From CAYPEK01 sp964409645 (lineage in GTDB: Bacteria > UBP15 > UBA6099): a stretch of 7,347 bases of DNA. A program made the translations under genes and the position numbers. Below, piece after piece: positions 1 to 6,715 of this stretch. Within the stretch, counting starts at the first letter, position 1. Each line of letters starts with the position of its first letter. The notes below the pieces were generated by a model. It worked only from the letters and a program-made list of their open reading frames with translations, did not search any database and was not told the origin of the DNA. The DNA lies in contig CAYPEK010000161.1 of the NCBI GenBank assembly GCA_964409645.1, positions 1-7,347 on the forward strand, in the 5' to 3' direction.

Positions 1-205
1 CCGCCGCCCGCGCCGCAAGCGCAAATATGTCCGACGCCTGCTCCGCACTCAGCTTTGAAAACGAATCGACATGCTCCTTAACCGCAAGCACGATGTGCCC
101 CGGCTTTATCGCGTCATCGTTGCACAGTGCAACCGATAGCGCTGTCTCTTCCAGCACCCTGTCTTTGTTGTATTCGCAAAAAACGCATTTCTTTGTTTCT
201 GTCAT
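1..205 (-). CDS. HIT-family (histidine triad) protein, N-terminal part, cut by the window edge
   Basis: Reading the minus strand from the ATG at 205 gives 68 complete codons with no stop before the edge. The protein begins MTETKKCVFCEYNKDRVLEE and continues with IKPGHIVLAVKEHVDSFSKL. The early C-x-F-C pair, the PGH-x(2)-L-x-V-x(2)-H core strand and the following 'S-x-L-x(2)-E' helix start are typical of the first half of HIT domains, which bind or hydrolyse nucleotides (Hint, Fhit and Ap4A hydrolase types). The catalytic HxHxH triad would lie downstream, beyond position 1, so activity cannot be judged. The start is supported by a GGAGG ribosome site (CCTCC at 211-215 on the plus strand) five bases upstream. 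The gene is transcribed divergently from the glycosidase operon. Its GC-rich codon use resembles the glycosidases rather than the sigma operon. The family is clear from the sequence; the substrate is unknown. Confidence 0.85.
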   Translation of the reverse strand, partial: MTETKKCVFCEYNKDRVLEETALSVALCNDDAIKPGHIVLAVKEHVDSFSKLSAEQASDIFALAARAA

Positions 206-229
206 GGCCGCCTCCAGCACCGCAAACCA

Positions 230-235
230 ATTATA
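230..235 (-). promoter_or_regulatory. Extended -10 box for the HIT-family gene
   Basis: On the minus strand this reads TATAAT preceded by TGA, giving TGATATAAT, a good extended -10 element. A start about 7 nt downstream would leave a leader of only about 18 nt containing the GGAGG site. No convincing -35 hexamer lies 16-18 bp upstream, which extended -10 promoters can tolerate. The call rests on motif and position only. Confidence 0.5.
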
Positions 236-263
236 TCACATTGTCACGTTTTTGATCCCCGGC

Positions 264-276
264 TGTTGCCCCAACA
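264..276. repeat. Palindrome TGTTG-CCC-CAACA between divergent promoters, candidate operator
   Basis: TGTTG at 264-268 and CAACA at 272-276 are perfect inverted arms around CCC. The element lies between the minus-strand -10 box (230-235) and the plus-strand -10 box (291-296). It overlaps the place where a -35 hexamer for the plus-strand promoter would be. That position suits a repressor site, but five-base arms also arise by chance and no regulator is encoded in the window. Confidence 0.3.
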
Positions 277-296
277 CTACCGGAATGAGTTATAAT
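266..296 (+). promoter_or_regulatory. Putative sigma-70 promoter of the GH31-GH3 operon
   Basis: A perfect TATAAT lies at 291-296. The best -35 candidate is TTGCCC at 266-271 with a long 19-bp spacer, so the promoter is weak by consensus and may need an activator. Transcription would begin near 303 and give an untranslated leader of about 205 nt before the ATG at 508. Confidence 0.4.
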
Positions 297-309
297 AACC
301 ACGCACTAT

Positions 310-456
310 CCTGCATTTTTCACCAGTGCAGGTAGAAATCGAAAAAAGGGATGAGATACAAGACGAATCGAGCGAGAACGAGGGAGCATACTATCCCGTA
401 TGTGACCGAGTTCGAGTCGATGATTCAACGCAGTAAATCGCCCTTTCTTCGATTTC
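310..456 (+). promoter_or_regulatory. Candidate structured leader RNA upstream of the glycosidase operon
   Basis: A first hairpin pairs CCTGCA (310-315) with TGCAGG (327-332). It is followed by a long-range stem in which GAAATCGAAAAAAGGG (335-350) pairs with CCCTTTCTTCGATTTC (441-456): 15 Watson-Crick pairs and one A-C mismatch at 344/447. Nested inside are ATCGA (367-371) with TCGAT (417-421), GAAC (376-379) with GTTC (410-413), and CATAC (387-391) with GTATG (398-402) closing a six-base loop. The 3' arm can pair locally instead: AAATCG (435-440) with CGATTT (450-455). I recognise no known riboswitch consensus. The element could be a cis-regulatory RNA, a small RNA, or a remnant of a mobile inverted-repeat element. 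The pairing is read by hand and no folding energy was calculated. Confidence 0.45.
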
Positions 457-483
457 CCGGATTTTTCTTGTTAAAAATCCGGG
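456..483 (+). terminator. Terminator-like hairpin in the leader, candidate attenuator
   Basis: CCCGGATTTTT (456-466) and AAAAATCCGGG (473-483) form a perfect 11-bp stem around the six-base loop CTTGTT. The stem is followed by TTATTTAT, an imperfect U-rich tract. It starts on the last base of the long leader stem and ends 8 bases before the ribosome site of the GH31 gene. It could be a weak intrinsic terminator that attenuates the operon, or a hairpin that sets mRNA stability. Read on the other strand it lacks a T tract. Confidence 0.45.
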
Positions 484-491
484 TTATTTAT

Positions 492-499
492 GGAAAGGA
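492..499 (+). promoter_or_regulatory. Ribosome binding site that places the GH31 start at 508
   Basis: GGAAAGGA at 492-499 lies eight bases before the in-frame ATG at 508. An earlier in-frame ATG at 490 has no purine-rich site upstream, only the hairpin arm and TTATTT, and using it would place the ribosome site inside the coding region. The ATG at 508 also gives the cleaner signal peptide. Confidence 0.6.
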
Positions 500-507
500 T
501 ATATGCC

Positions 508-2964
508 ATGCCTACCGCAAAAAAGCTGATTTCCATTTCTTTCCTCTGTATTTTTACCATCGCCTTCGCGGGCATTCGGTCCAACGGAGCGGATATGAAC
601 AAAATTTACTCGCACACCAAGGACAGCCTTACAGTCAACCTCGCCGCCGGGAAGCTTCAACTGACGGTCTTTGACGACAATATCATACGCGTCCTCTTTT
701 ACTCGACGCAGAAACCGCCGCAGCGCCCCAGCCTTATCATCGTCGGCAAACCGCGCGCGGGCGTGAAATGGAACATCGCCGAAGGCAAGAATTCCGTCGC
801 TGTCGTCACACCGAAGCTGCGCGCGTCCGTCTCACTCTCAACCGGCGCGGTGACTTTCCTCGACACAAAAGGCGGTGTCATCCTCAGCGAAGCGCCGGAC
901 GGCGGCAAGTCGCTCGATAAAGCGGTTGTCCTCGACGAAGAAGTTTTTCAACCGAAGCAGATTTTCAAAATCTCCGACGCTGAAGGCCTCTACGGGCTCG
1001 GCTGCTATCAGGATAACCTGATGAACTACCGCGGCCACGACCTCGTCATCGCTCAGGCGAACACAATCGACACCATCCCGTTCCTGACCTCCACACGCGG
1101 TTACGGCATACTCTGGGATAACTATTCCGAATCGAAATTTCACGACGGACCGGACGGAATGTCGTTCTGGTCCGAAGTCGGTGACGCTATCGACTACTAC
1201 TTCGTTTACGGCCCGGTCGCCGACTCCGTAGTCGCGGGATACAGAACCCTCACCGGTTCCGCGCCGATGTTCGGCAAATGGGCCTACGGTTACTGGCAGA
1301 GCAAGGAAAGATACATGTCCGGTGACGAACTCGTCTCGGTCGCGAAGGAATACAGAAGCCGCAAGTTGCCGATCGACAATATCGTCCTCGACTGGCGCTA
1401 CTGGGGCAAATACGGATGGAACGCGATGAAATTCGACGAGGACAATTTCCCGCACATGGATTCCACCATCGCCGACCTTCACAAACTCAACATGCACATC
1501 ATGATCTCGATATGGCCGAAATTCGAGCCGATCACCGAGCCCTACAAGGAACTCGACAGCAAGGGCCTTCTTTACCCGGACGCAGCAAACGCCGGTTCAA
1601 AAACATACGATGCCTACAGCAAAGAGGCGCGCGACATCTATTGGCGCTACGTCAAAAACGGACTCTTTTCTAAAGGAATCGACGCATGGTGGATGGACGC
1701 CACCGAGCCTGAAATCACCAACGCGGACACGCAGGAAAAGGTGATGAAGGATGTTAAAGCAATCAAAAAGACCGCGCTCGGCACTTCCGCGCGATATCTC
1801 ACTCCCTATTCGCTAATGTCGGCGAAAGGAGTTTATGAATCGCAACGGCGCGATGCCCCGGACAAACGCGTATTCATCCTGACCCGATCCTCTTTTGCCG
1901 GTCAGCAACATTACGCCGCCGCCGCTTGGTCCGGCGACATCAGGGCCACTTGGGATATTTTTAAAAAGCAAATTCCCGCGGGCATCAACTTCAACATGGC
2001 CGGCAATCCCTATTGGACAACAGACATCGGCGCCTTCTTCGTGCAGATATACGCCGGTGGCTGCGACAATATGGAATATCGCGAGATGTACGTCCGCTGG
2101 TTCCAGTTCGGCGCGTTCTGCCCGCTTTTCCGCTCCCACGGCACAAGCACCCCGCGCGAGATATGGCGTTTCGGCAAGCCCGGCGAATGGTCTTACGACG
2201 CTCTCGAAAGGGCGGACAATCTCCGGTACCGCCTCATGCCTTACATCTACTCGCTCGCATGGCAGGTCACGGATAAAGGCTATACGATTATGCGCGGCCT
2301 CCCGATGGATTTCCCGAACGATAAGAACGCGCGCGGCATCACCGACCAGTTCATGTTCGGCCCCGCGCTGCTTGTGAACCCCGTCACTCGCGCCATCTAT
2401 CATATCGAGAAGCACAAAGCTTCGTCGAAGATGTTCACAGACATGGGAGCGCCGGTTGCTGGCAAAATCGTCGTCAGAACGGATATCGACACGCGCGACG
2501 TCTATCTGCCCGAATCCGCGGAATGGTTCGACTTCTGGACCGGCGAGAAAATGAGCAGCGGCAACATTAAGGCTCCCGCGCCTATAGATTACATTCCGCT
2601 TTACGTCAGAGCCGGATCAATCATCCCAATGGGTCCGTTCGTCCAGTATGCGATGGAGAAACCGGCCGACCCGATCGAACTTCGGATTTATCCCGGTGCG
2701 GACGCATCGTTCACTATCTACGAGGACGACGGCCTCACCTATCAATACGAGAAAGGCAAATACGCACTGATTCCCATTAAATGGGACGACAAAAAGCAAA
2801 CGCTTACAATCGGCGCCCGGAAAGGATCGTTCACGGGAATGCTGAAGTCGCGCGCTTTCGACATCGTGTTCGTCGCTCCGGGCCACGGCGTCGGCCTTCC
2901 GGTCACAAAGAGCCCGGACAAGCATGTAACGTACTCAGGCAAGGAAATTAAAATTAAGAAATAA
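508..2964 (+). CDS. Secreted GH31 glycoside hydrolase, probable alpha-xylosidase (Xyl31A-like)
   Basis: This 818-residue enzyme probably releases alpha-xylose from the non-reducing end of xyloglucan-type oligosaccharides. A signal peptide begins MPTAKKLISISFLCIF, with possible cleavage after AFA (about 21) or NGA (28). An N-terminal beta-sandwich (about 30-240) precedes the (beta/alpha)8 barrel (about 250-600) and C-terminal beta domains. The expected catalytic nucleophile is D397 in WWMDATEPE and the acid/base is D477 in WSGDI. Segments such as YWQSKERYMSGDEL, DNIVLDWRYWGKYGW and MISIWPKF are those of the Xyl31A group, more than of starch-active alpha-glucosidases. The PA14 insert found in characterised Xyl31A enzymes is missing: LWDNYSESKF (from 202) joins GDAIDYYFVYG (from 225) through about 14 residues. 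It is the first gene of a two-gene operon behind a structured leader. An alpha-glucosidase or another alpha-glycosidase role remains possible. Starting at 490 would add six residues. Confidence 0.85.
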   Translation: MPTAKKLISISFLCIFTIAFAGIRSNGADMNKIYSHTKDSLTVNLAAGKLQLTVFDDNIIRVLFYSTQKPPQRPSLIIVGKPRAGVKWNIAEGKNSVAVVTPKLRASVSLSTGAVTFLDTKGGVILSEAPDGGKSLDKAVVLDEEVFQPKQIFKISDAEGLYGLGCYQDNLMNYRGHDLVIAQANTIDTIPFLTSTRGYGILWDNYSESKFHDGPDGMSFWSEVGDAIDYYFVYGPVADSVVAGYRTLTGSAPMFGKWAYGYWQSKERYMSGDELVSVAKEYRSRKLPIDNIVLDWRYWGKYGWNAMKFDEDNFPHMDSTIADLHKLNMHIMISIWPKFEPITEPYKELDSKGLLYPDAANAGSKTYDAYSKEARDIYWRYVKNGLFSKGIDAWWMDATEPEITNADTQEKVMKDVKAIKKTALGTSARYLTPYSLMSAKGVYESQRRDAPDKRVFILTRSSFAGQQHYAAAAWSGDIRATWDIFKKQIPAGINFNMAGNPYWTTDIGAFFVQIYAGGCDNMEYREMYVRWFQFGAFCPLFRSHGTSTPREIWRFGKPGEWSYDALERADNLRYRLMPYIYSLAWQVTDKGYTIMRGLPMDFPNDKNARGITDQFMFGPALLVNPVTRAIYHIEKHKASSKMFTDMGAPVAGKIVVRTDIDTRDVYLPESAEWFDFWTGEKMSSGNIKAPAPIDYIPLYVRAGSIIPMGPFVQYAMEKPADPIELRIYPGADASFTIYEDDGLTYQYEKGKYALIPIKWDDKKQTLTIGARKGSFTGMLKSRAFDIVFVAPGHGVGLPVTKSPDKHVTYSGKEIKIKK

Positions 2965-2976
2965 TCGGGAGAAAAA

Positions 2977-5640
2977 ATGAAAAAGACATCATTAGTTTTC
3001 ACAATCGTTATCGTCGCGCTGTTTTCGTCTTTCGCCACTAAGTCGCTCGCAGTCGATCCGTGGCAGGACACGAGCCTTTCTTTCGACGAACGCTCTAAAG
3101 ACCTGCTTTCGAGACTCACCCTCGAAGAGAAAATTTCTTTACTCTCTGAAACTGAAGACGCCATACCTCGGCTCGGTATCAGCGAATACTACCTCGGCAA
3201 CGAAGCGCTCCACGGCGTCGTCCGCCCCGGCAAATTCACCGTATTTCCAATGGCGATTGCGCTCGCAAGCACGTGGGACCCAGACCTTTTGTTCACAATC
3301 ACAACCGCGATCTCGGACGAAGCACGCGGCAAAACGAATCAGTTCGACGGCAAAATGCAGTGCCAGTACTGCGGTCTGCTCACCTTTTGGTCGCCGACGA
3401 TCAACATAGCGCGCGATCCCCGCTGGGGCAGAACTCCGGAAACTTACGGTGAAGACCCTTATCTCACGGGCCGGCTCGCGGTGTCGTTCGTCAAAGGCTT
3501 GCAGGGCAACGATCCTAAATATCTGAAGGTTGTATCCACTCCGAAGCACTACGCCGCGAACAATGAAGACTACAACCGCTCATACTGCAATGCAAAAATC
3601 TCCGAGCGCTCGCTCCGCGAATACTATCTTCCACACTTCCGCGACGCGATAATGGAGGGCGGCGCATACTCCATCATGGGAGCATACAACGCGATCAACG
3701 GCATCCCGTGCAATGCCAACAAAAAGCTTATGACCGACATCCTTCGCGATGAGTGGGGGTTCAAAGGATTTGTAGTGACCGACTGCGGTGCGGTCAACAA
3801 CCTCGTCGTTTGGCACAAATACTCGAAAGACAACAGAACAGCCGCAGCCGATACAATAAACTCGGGCGTTGACCTTGAATGCGGCGGCGACCAGATCATG
3901 AAGCGCAATCTCGCGGGAGCACTGAAAGAAGGCCTTACAACTAAGGAAGCAATCGACAGAGCTGCTTTCAATATGATCAAAGCACGGATGAAACTCGGAA
4001 TGTTCGACCCGCCCGAAATGGTGCCGTACAGCAAAATATCTCCGGACGTAGTCGGTTCGAAGGAACATCAGGAACTCGCCCGGCAGGCATCCCGCGAATC
4101 GATTGTTCTTATGAAGAACGCAAGCATCGGCGGCAAGCCGCTGCTTCCACTCGATACCGCAAAAATCAAATCCATCGCAGTCGTCGGCCCGAACGCTAAC
4201 ATTGCACGCTTCGGCGACTACAGCGGAAGTCCGGTCCACGAACCGATCACTCCGCTTATGGGAATTCAGAACCGGGCGGGAGACAAGATCAAAGTCAATT
4301 TCGTTCAGTACACATCCAATGCCGGAACCACCGATTTTGAGTTGATCGCAACTGAAAACCTAAAATCCGCGGGCGGCGCTTCCGGAGAGAACGGTCTCAA
4401 GGCGGAATATTTCAAAAACCGCAAGTTAGAGGGCGCTCCCGCTACTACTCGCATAGACCCGAGAGTCGATATTGACACAATAGTCAAACCGCCCGATCCC
4501 GCAATTCCCGGCACTTCATTCTCTGCCCGGTGGACCGGCAAGCTTGTTCCGTCGGTCACCGGCGAACATATAATTGCAATGAACCTCAAAGGTGGTGGCC
4601 GCATTATCATCGACGGCAAAGTAATCGCAGAGAAAAAGGCAAAAAGCAGCACAAAACTGAAAGCCGGAGCGCCGATAGGTAATCAGGCGTTCGAAGGGGA
4701 GAAAGTTGATCGCGTTTTTGCAAACGTTGCACTTGAAGCAGGAAAGGAATACGACATCGAGGTTGATCTGATCCATAACAGCGGAAGCGCATTCGCGCGG
4801 CTCGAATGGAAACATCCGGCGGTTAAACTCGACGAAGCGCGCGCAAAAGAAATCGAAGTGATCAAAAACAGCGGCATCGTTCTCGTCTTCCTCGGGATCG
4901 GTCTCGATCAGGAACGCGAGGGAATCGACCGCGCCGACCTCGAACTGCCCTACGACCAGAAGGAATACATCCGGCAGGTTTACGAAGCGAACCCCAACAC
5001 CGTAGTCGTCCTCATAAGCGGCAGCCCGCTCGCCATCAACTGGATCAAGGATAATGTCCCGGCAATCGTCGAGGCGTGGTATCCCGGCGAACAGGGCGGC
5101 AACGCCATCGCGGATGTGCTTTTCGGCGACTACAATCCAGCCGGACGCCTCCCGTTCACTTTCTTCAAATCCACCGACGACCTCGCGCCATTCGACGACT
5201 ACGAAGTCACGCACGGACGCACTTACATGTACTTCAAAGGAGAGCCGCTCTTCCCGTTCGGCTTCGGACTCAGCTACACATCTTTCGATTACAGCGGCCT
5301 CACCATCGACAACAAATCGCCGAAAGAAACCGACACTGTAAACGTCTCCTTCGACGTTAAAAACAAAGGTGATCGTGACGGCGACGAAGTCGTCCAACTC
5401 TATGTACACAACGTCGATTCGCCCGTAATTCAGCCCAAGCTTCAGCTAAGGGGTTTCAAACGAATTCAAATCAAAAAAGGCGAAACGAAAAAAGTTACAA
5501 TTCCATTGCAGATTAAAAACCTTTATTTCTGGGACGACACAAAGAATGCCTACGCCGTCGAGCCCGGCGATTTCGACATCCTCATCGGCGCATCGTCCGC
5601 GGACATTCACCTTAAAGATAAAATTACAGTTGTGAAATAA
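2977..5640 (+). CDS. Secreted GH3 glycoside hydrolase with PA14 insert (beta-glucosidase or beta-xylosidase)
   Basis: This 887-residue exo-enzyme should remove a beta-linked glucose or xylose from the non-reducing end of oligosaccharides. A signal peptide begins MKKTSLVFTIVIVALFSSF and is probably cut after SLA (25). The GH3 N-terminal barrel (about 40-345) has GNEALHGV, FWSPTINIARDPRWGRTPE and KHYAANNE, with the nucleophile D269 in GFVVTDCGAV. The alpha/beta-sandwich domain begins around 370 (ESIVLMKN) and is interrupted by a PA14 domain at about 473-615, from LKAEYFKN to RLEWKHP. It resumes with the likely acid/base E648 in QEREGIDR and ends with FPFGFGLSYTSF. A fibronectin-III-like domain (about 787-870) closes the protein. 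GGGAG lies five bases before the ATG, which is 12 bp after the GH31 stop, so the two are co-transcribed. PA14 domains in this family shape substrate specificity. The NEALHGV and FWSP..DPRWGR motifs lean toward the xylosidase-like clade, but sequence alone does not separate glucose from xylose. Confidence 0.88.
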   Translation: MKKTSLVFTIVIVALFSSFATKSLAVDPWQDTSLSFDERSKDLLSRLTLEEKISLLSETEDAIPRLGISEYYLGNEALHGVVRPGKFTVFPMAIALASTWDPDLLFTITTAISDEARGKTNQFDGKMQCQYCGLLTFWSPTINIARDPRWGRTPETYGEDPYLTGRLAVSFVKGLQGNDPKYLKVVSTPKHYAANNEDYNRSYCNAKISERSLREYYLPHFRDAIMEGGAYSIMGAYNAINGIPCNANKKLMTDILRDEWGFKGFVVTDCGAVNNLVVWHKYSKDNRTAAADTINSGVDLECGGDQIMKRNLAGALKEGLTTKEAIDRAAFNMIKARMKLGMFDPPEMVPYSKISPDVVGSKEHQELARQASRESIVLMKNASIGGKPLLPLDTAKIKSIAVVGPNANIARFGDYSGSPVHEPITPLMGIQNRAGDKIKVNFVQYTSNAGTTDFELIATENLKSAGGASGENGLKAEYFKNRKLEGAPATTRIDPRVDIDTIVKPPDPAIPGTSFSARWTGKLVPSVTGEHIIAMNLKGGGRIIIDGKVIAEKKAKSSTKLKAGAPIGNQAFEGEKVDRVFANVALEAGKEYDIEVDLIHNSGSAFARLEWKHPAVKLDEARAKEIEVIKNSGIVLVFLGIGLDQEREGIDRADLELPYDQKEYIRQVYEANPNTVVVLISGSPLAINWIKDNVPAIVEAWYPGEQGGNAIADVLFGDYNPAGRLPFTFFKSTDDLAPFDDYEVTHGRTYMYFKGEPLFPFGFGLSYTSFDYSGLTIDNKSPKETDTVNVSFDVKNKGDRDGDEVVQLYVHNVDSPVIQPKLQLRGFKRIQIKKGETKKVTIPLQIKNLYFWDDTKNAYAVEPGDFDILIGASSADIHLKDKITVVK

Positions 5641-5656
5641 ATCTGAATTTGAGATC

Positions 5657-5688
5657 AAAAAAGGCCGGTCATTCGACCGGCCTTTTTT
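5657..5688. terminator. Bidirectional intrinsic terminator shared by two converging operons
   Basis: GGCCGGTC (5663-5670) pairs with GACCGGCC (5675-5682) around the loop ATTC. The stem is flanked by six A on the left and six T on the right, so it works as a rho-independent terminator on either strand. It begins 17 bases after the GH3 stop and ends 22 bases from the stop of the converging Spy/CpxP-like gene. Confidence 0.92.
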
Positions 5689-5709
5689 GTGTGTTATACA
5701 TAGTAATCA

Positions 5710-6168
5710 TTATTTACTATCGTCCGAAGAAATATCTCCATTCATATTTCCCATCATATTGTTATATTCCTCTTTTTGTTTCTCATTTAGTATTTCCAAT
5801 ATTTCTCCGTCAACTTTCATTTTAAGAACCTTGAGGTCTTTGATGATCCTCTTTCTAATTATCAGAAATTCACCTTCGTTTTCGTCGAGTATCTCGCGCA
5901 CCTGTTCTTTCTGATTTGTGTTCAGAGAGAGCCTCTGAGTCATTTTTTCAACAAGAAAAGACTTAATAATATTGCTTCGTTCTTTTGGGCTGCTGCCAAA
6001 TAATTTGTCTGAAAACTTACTCCTTTGCTCGTAATGTTTCTTCTCGGAATACTTCCTGTCCAATATCGCGCCGGTAAATATCCCGGTTGCATAAATGATG
6101 ATTATGAGTAAATAAAATATTACTTTTCGGCTCGTTTTATTATTTTTGTAGTCTATCTTGCTTCCCAT
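5710..6168 (-). CDS. Membrane-anchored Spy/CpxP-like extracytoplasmic protein, possible sensor
   Basis: The 152-residue protein has a short basic cytoplasmic start (1-15), one hydrophobic segment at about 16-36 (VIFYLLIIIIYATGIFTGAI), and a charged, helical extracytoplasmic domain. Two LTxxQ-like motifs, L82-NTN-Q86 and L127-NEK-Q131, lie 45 residues apart and are separated by a helix with coiled-coil character. This is the arrangement of the Spy/CpxP and CnrX-like 'metal_resist' fold. The C-terminus is methionine- and asparagine-rich (NNMMGNMNGD). The ATG lies five bases after the anti-sigma stop, and its GGAGGTGGA ribosome site encodes the last three glycines of that protein, so translation is probably coupled. 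By analogy with CnrX it may sense metal or misfolded envelope protein and influence the anti-sigma factor; this is inference. Spy itself is soluble and periplasmic, so the anchor favours a sensor over a free chaperone. It is the last gene before the shared terminator. Confidence 0.7.
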   Translation of the reverse strand: MGSKIDYKNNKTSRKVIFYLLIIIIYATGIFTGAILDRKYSEKKHYEQRSKFSDKLFGSSPKERSNIIKSFLVEKMTQRLSLNTNQKEQVREILDENEGEFLIIRKRIIKDLKVLKMKVDGEILEILNEKQKEEYNNMMGNMNGDISSDDSK

Positions 6169-6173
6169 TATTC

Positions 6174-6710
6174 TTATCCACCTCCAAATATAAAGTAATA
6201 CCCGATCAAAGCGCTTTCATCTTCGCTGGCTATGATCCTTTTTTCTCCTGACGACAAAGGTAATATACCCGAAACATCCTCTGTATCACTATGATAAACT
6301 TTCGGGCCAGCCTCTATAAAATCTGCAATCAATGTCTGTTTACACATCAGTATATCCACTTTAGTGGAACTATTTATCACATAAAACGCCAGTCCCATAA
6401 GAGCAAGCATCAAGCTCGCAGCGACCGGAAGCATCTTCCTGCTTATTAGAGAAAAATAGTTAATAATACCTTCTTCGTCCGTAACAATGCTTTTTCTGAT
6501 AACAGCGTTTAATATATTCTCATTTACATCTTCACTAGGAAAGACTGGCTCTTTTCTCTCGAAAACCTTTCTCAGCATCATAAGCTCTTTTACCGCATCC
6601 GCGCACGGCACGCATGTTTCAATATGGCGTTCATACTCCTTAACAGCGGATTTTGATAGTTCACCATCAACATACCTGCCGGCAGTCTCTGTCAATCCAC
6701 ATTTGTCCAT
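6174..6710 (-). CDS. Transmembrane zinc-finger (ZAS) anti-sigma factor
   Basis: The 178-residue protein should hold the neighbouring ECF sigma factor inactive at the membrane. Its N-terminal domain carries the ZAS signature H29-x3-C33-x2-C36 (RHIETCVPC), with C4 placed 25 residues before H29. That spacing matches ChrR-type anti-sigma factors, where the first ligand is usually histidine. A linker of about 50 residues leads to one transmembrane segment at about 93-112 (MLPVAASLMLALMGLAFYVI). The remaining 66 or so residues should lie outside the membrane and match no domain I recognise; they end in FIFGGG. The ATG is five bases after the sigma stop, and its AGGTGA ribosome site overlaps the end of the sigma gene, a layout that favours coupled production of the sigma and its inhibitor. 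Because of the membrane segment, release by regulated proteolysis is as likely as release by zinc loss or oxidation. Confidence 0.85.
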   Translation of the reverse strand: MDKCGLTETAGRYVDGELSKSAVKEYERHIETCVPCADAVKELMMLRKVFERKEPVFPSEDVNENILNAVIRKSIVTDEEGIINYFSLISRKMLPVAASLMLALMGLAFYVINSSTKVDILMCKQTLIADFIEAGPKVYHSDTEDVSGILPLSSGEKRIIASEDESALIGYYFIFGGG

Positions 6711-6715
6711 TTATA

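Noticed and set aside
27..335. Plus-strand open frame opposite the HIT-family gene (102 codons)
   Set aside because: The opposite strand encodes a recognisable HIT domain with a good ribosome site; this frame is its shadow and has no ribosome site.
335..456. Insertion-element or MITE reading of the 16-base inverted repeat
   Set aside because: No target-site duplication is evident next to the arms and nested inner stems fit an RNA fold better. It is not excluded, only less supported.
490..492. Upstream in-frame ATG as start of the GH31 gene
   Set aside because: No ribosome site precedes it, and the GGAAAGGA site just after it fits the ATG at 508 with eight-base spacing.
351..674. Plus-strand open frame beginning inside the leader (107 codons)
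   Set aside because: Its ATG directly abuts a GGG with no spacing for a ribosome site, it runs through both leader stems and into the GH31 gene in another frame, and its product shows no family features.
838..1497. Minus-strand open frame opposite the GH31 gene (219 codons)
   Set aside because: It is antisense to conserved GH31 domains, has no ribosome site and shows a composition artefact rich in Val and Asp/Glu.
4516..5409. Long minus-strand open frame opposite the GH3 gene (297 codons)
   Set aside because: The GH3 reading has catalytic motifs and domains throughout. GC-rich third positions commonly leave the opposite strand open, and the antisense product resembles nothing.
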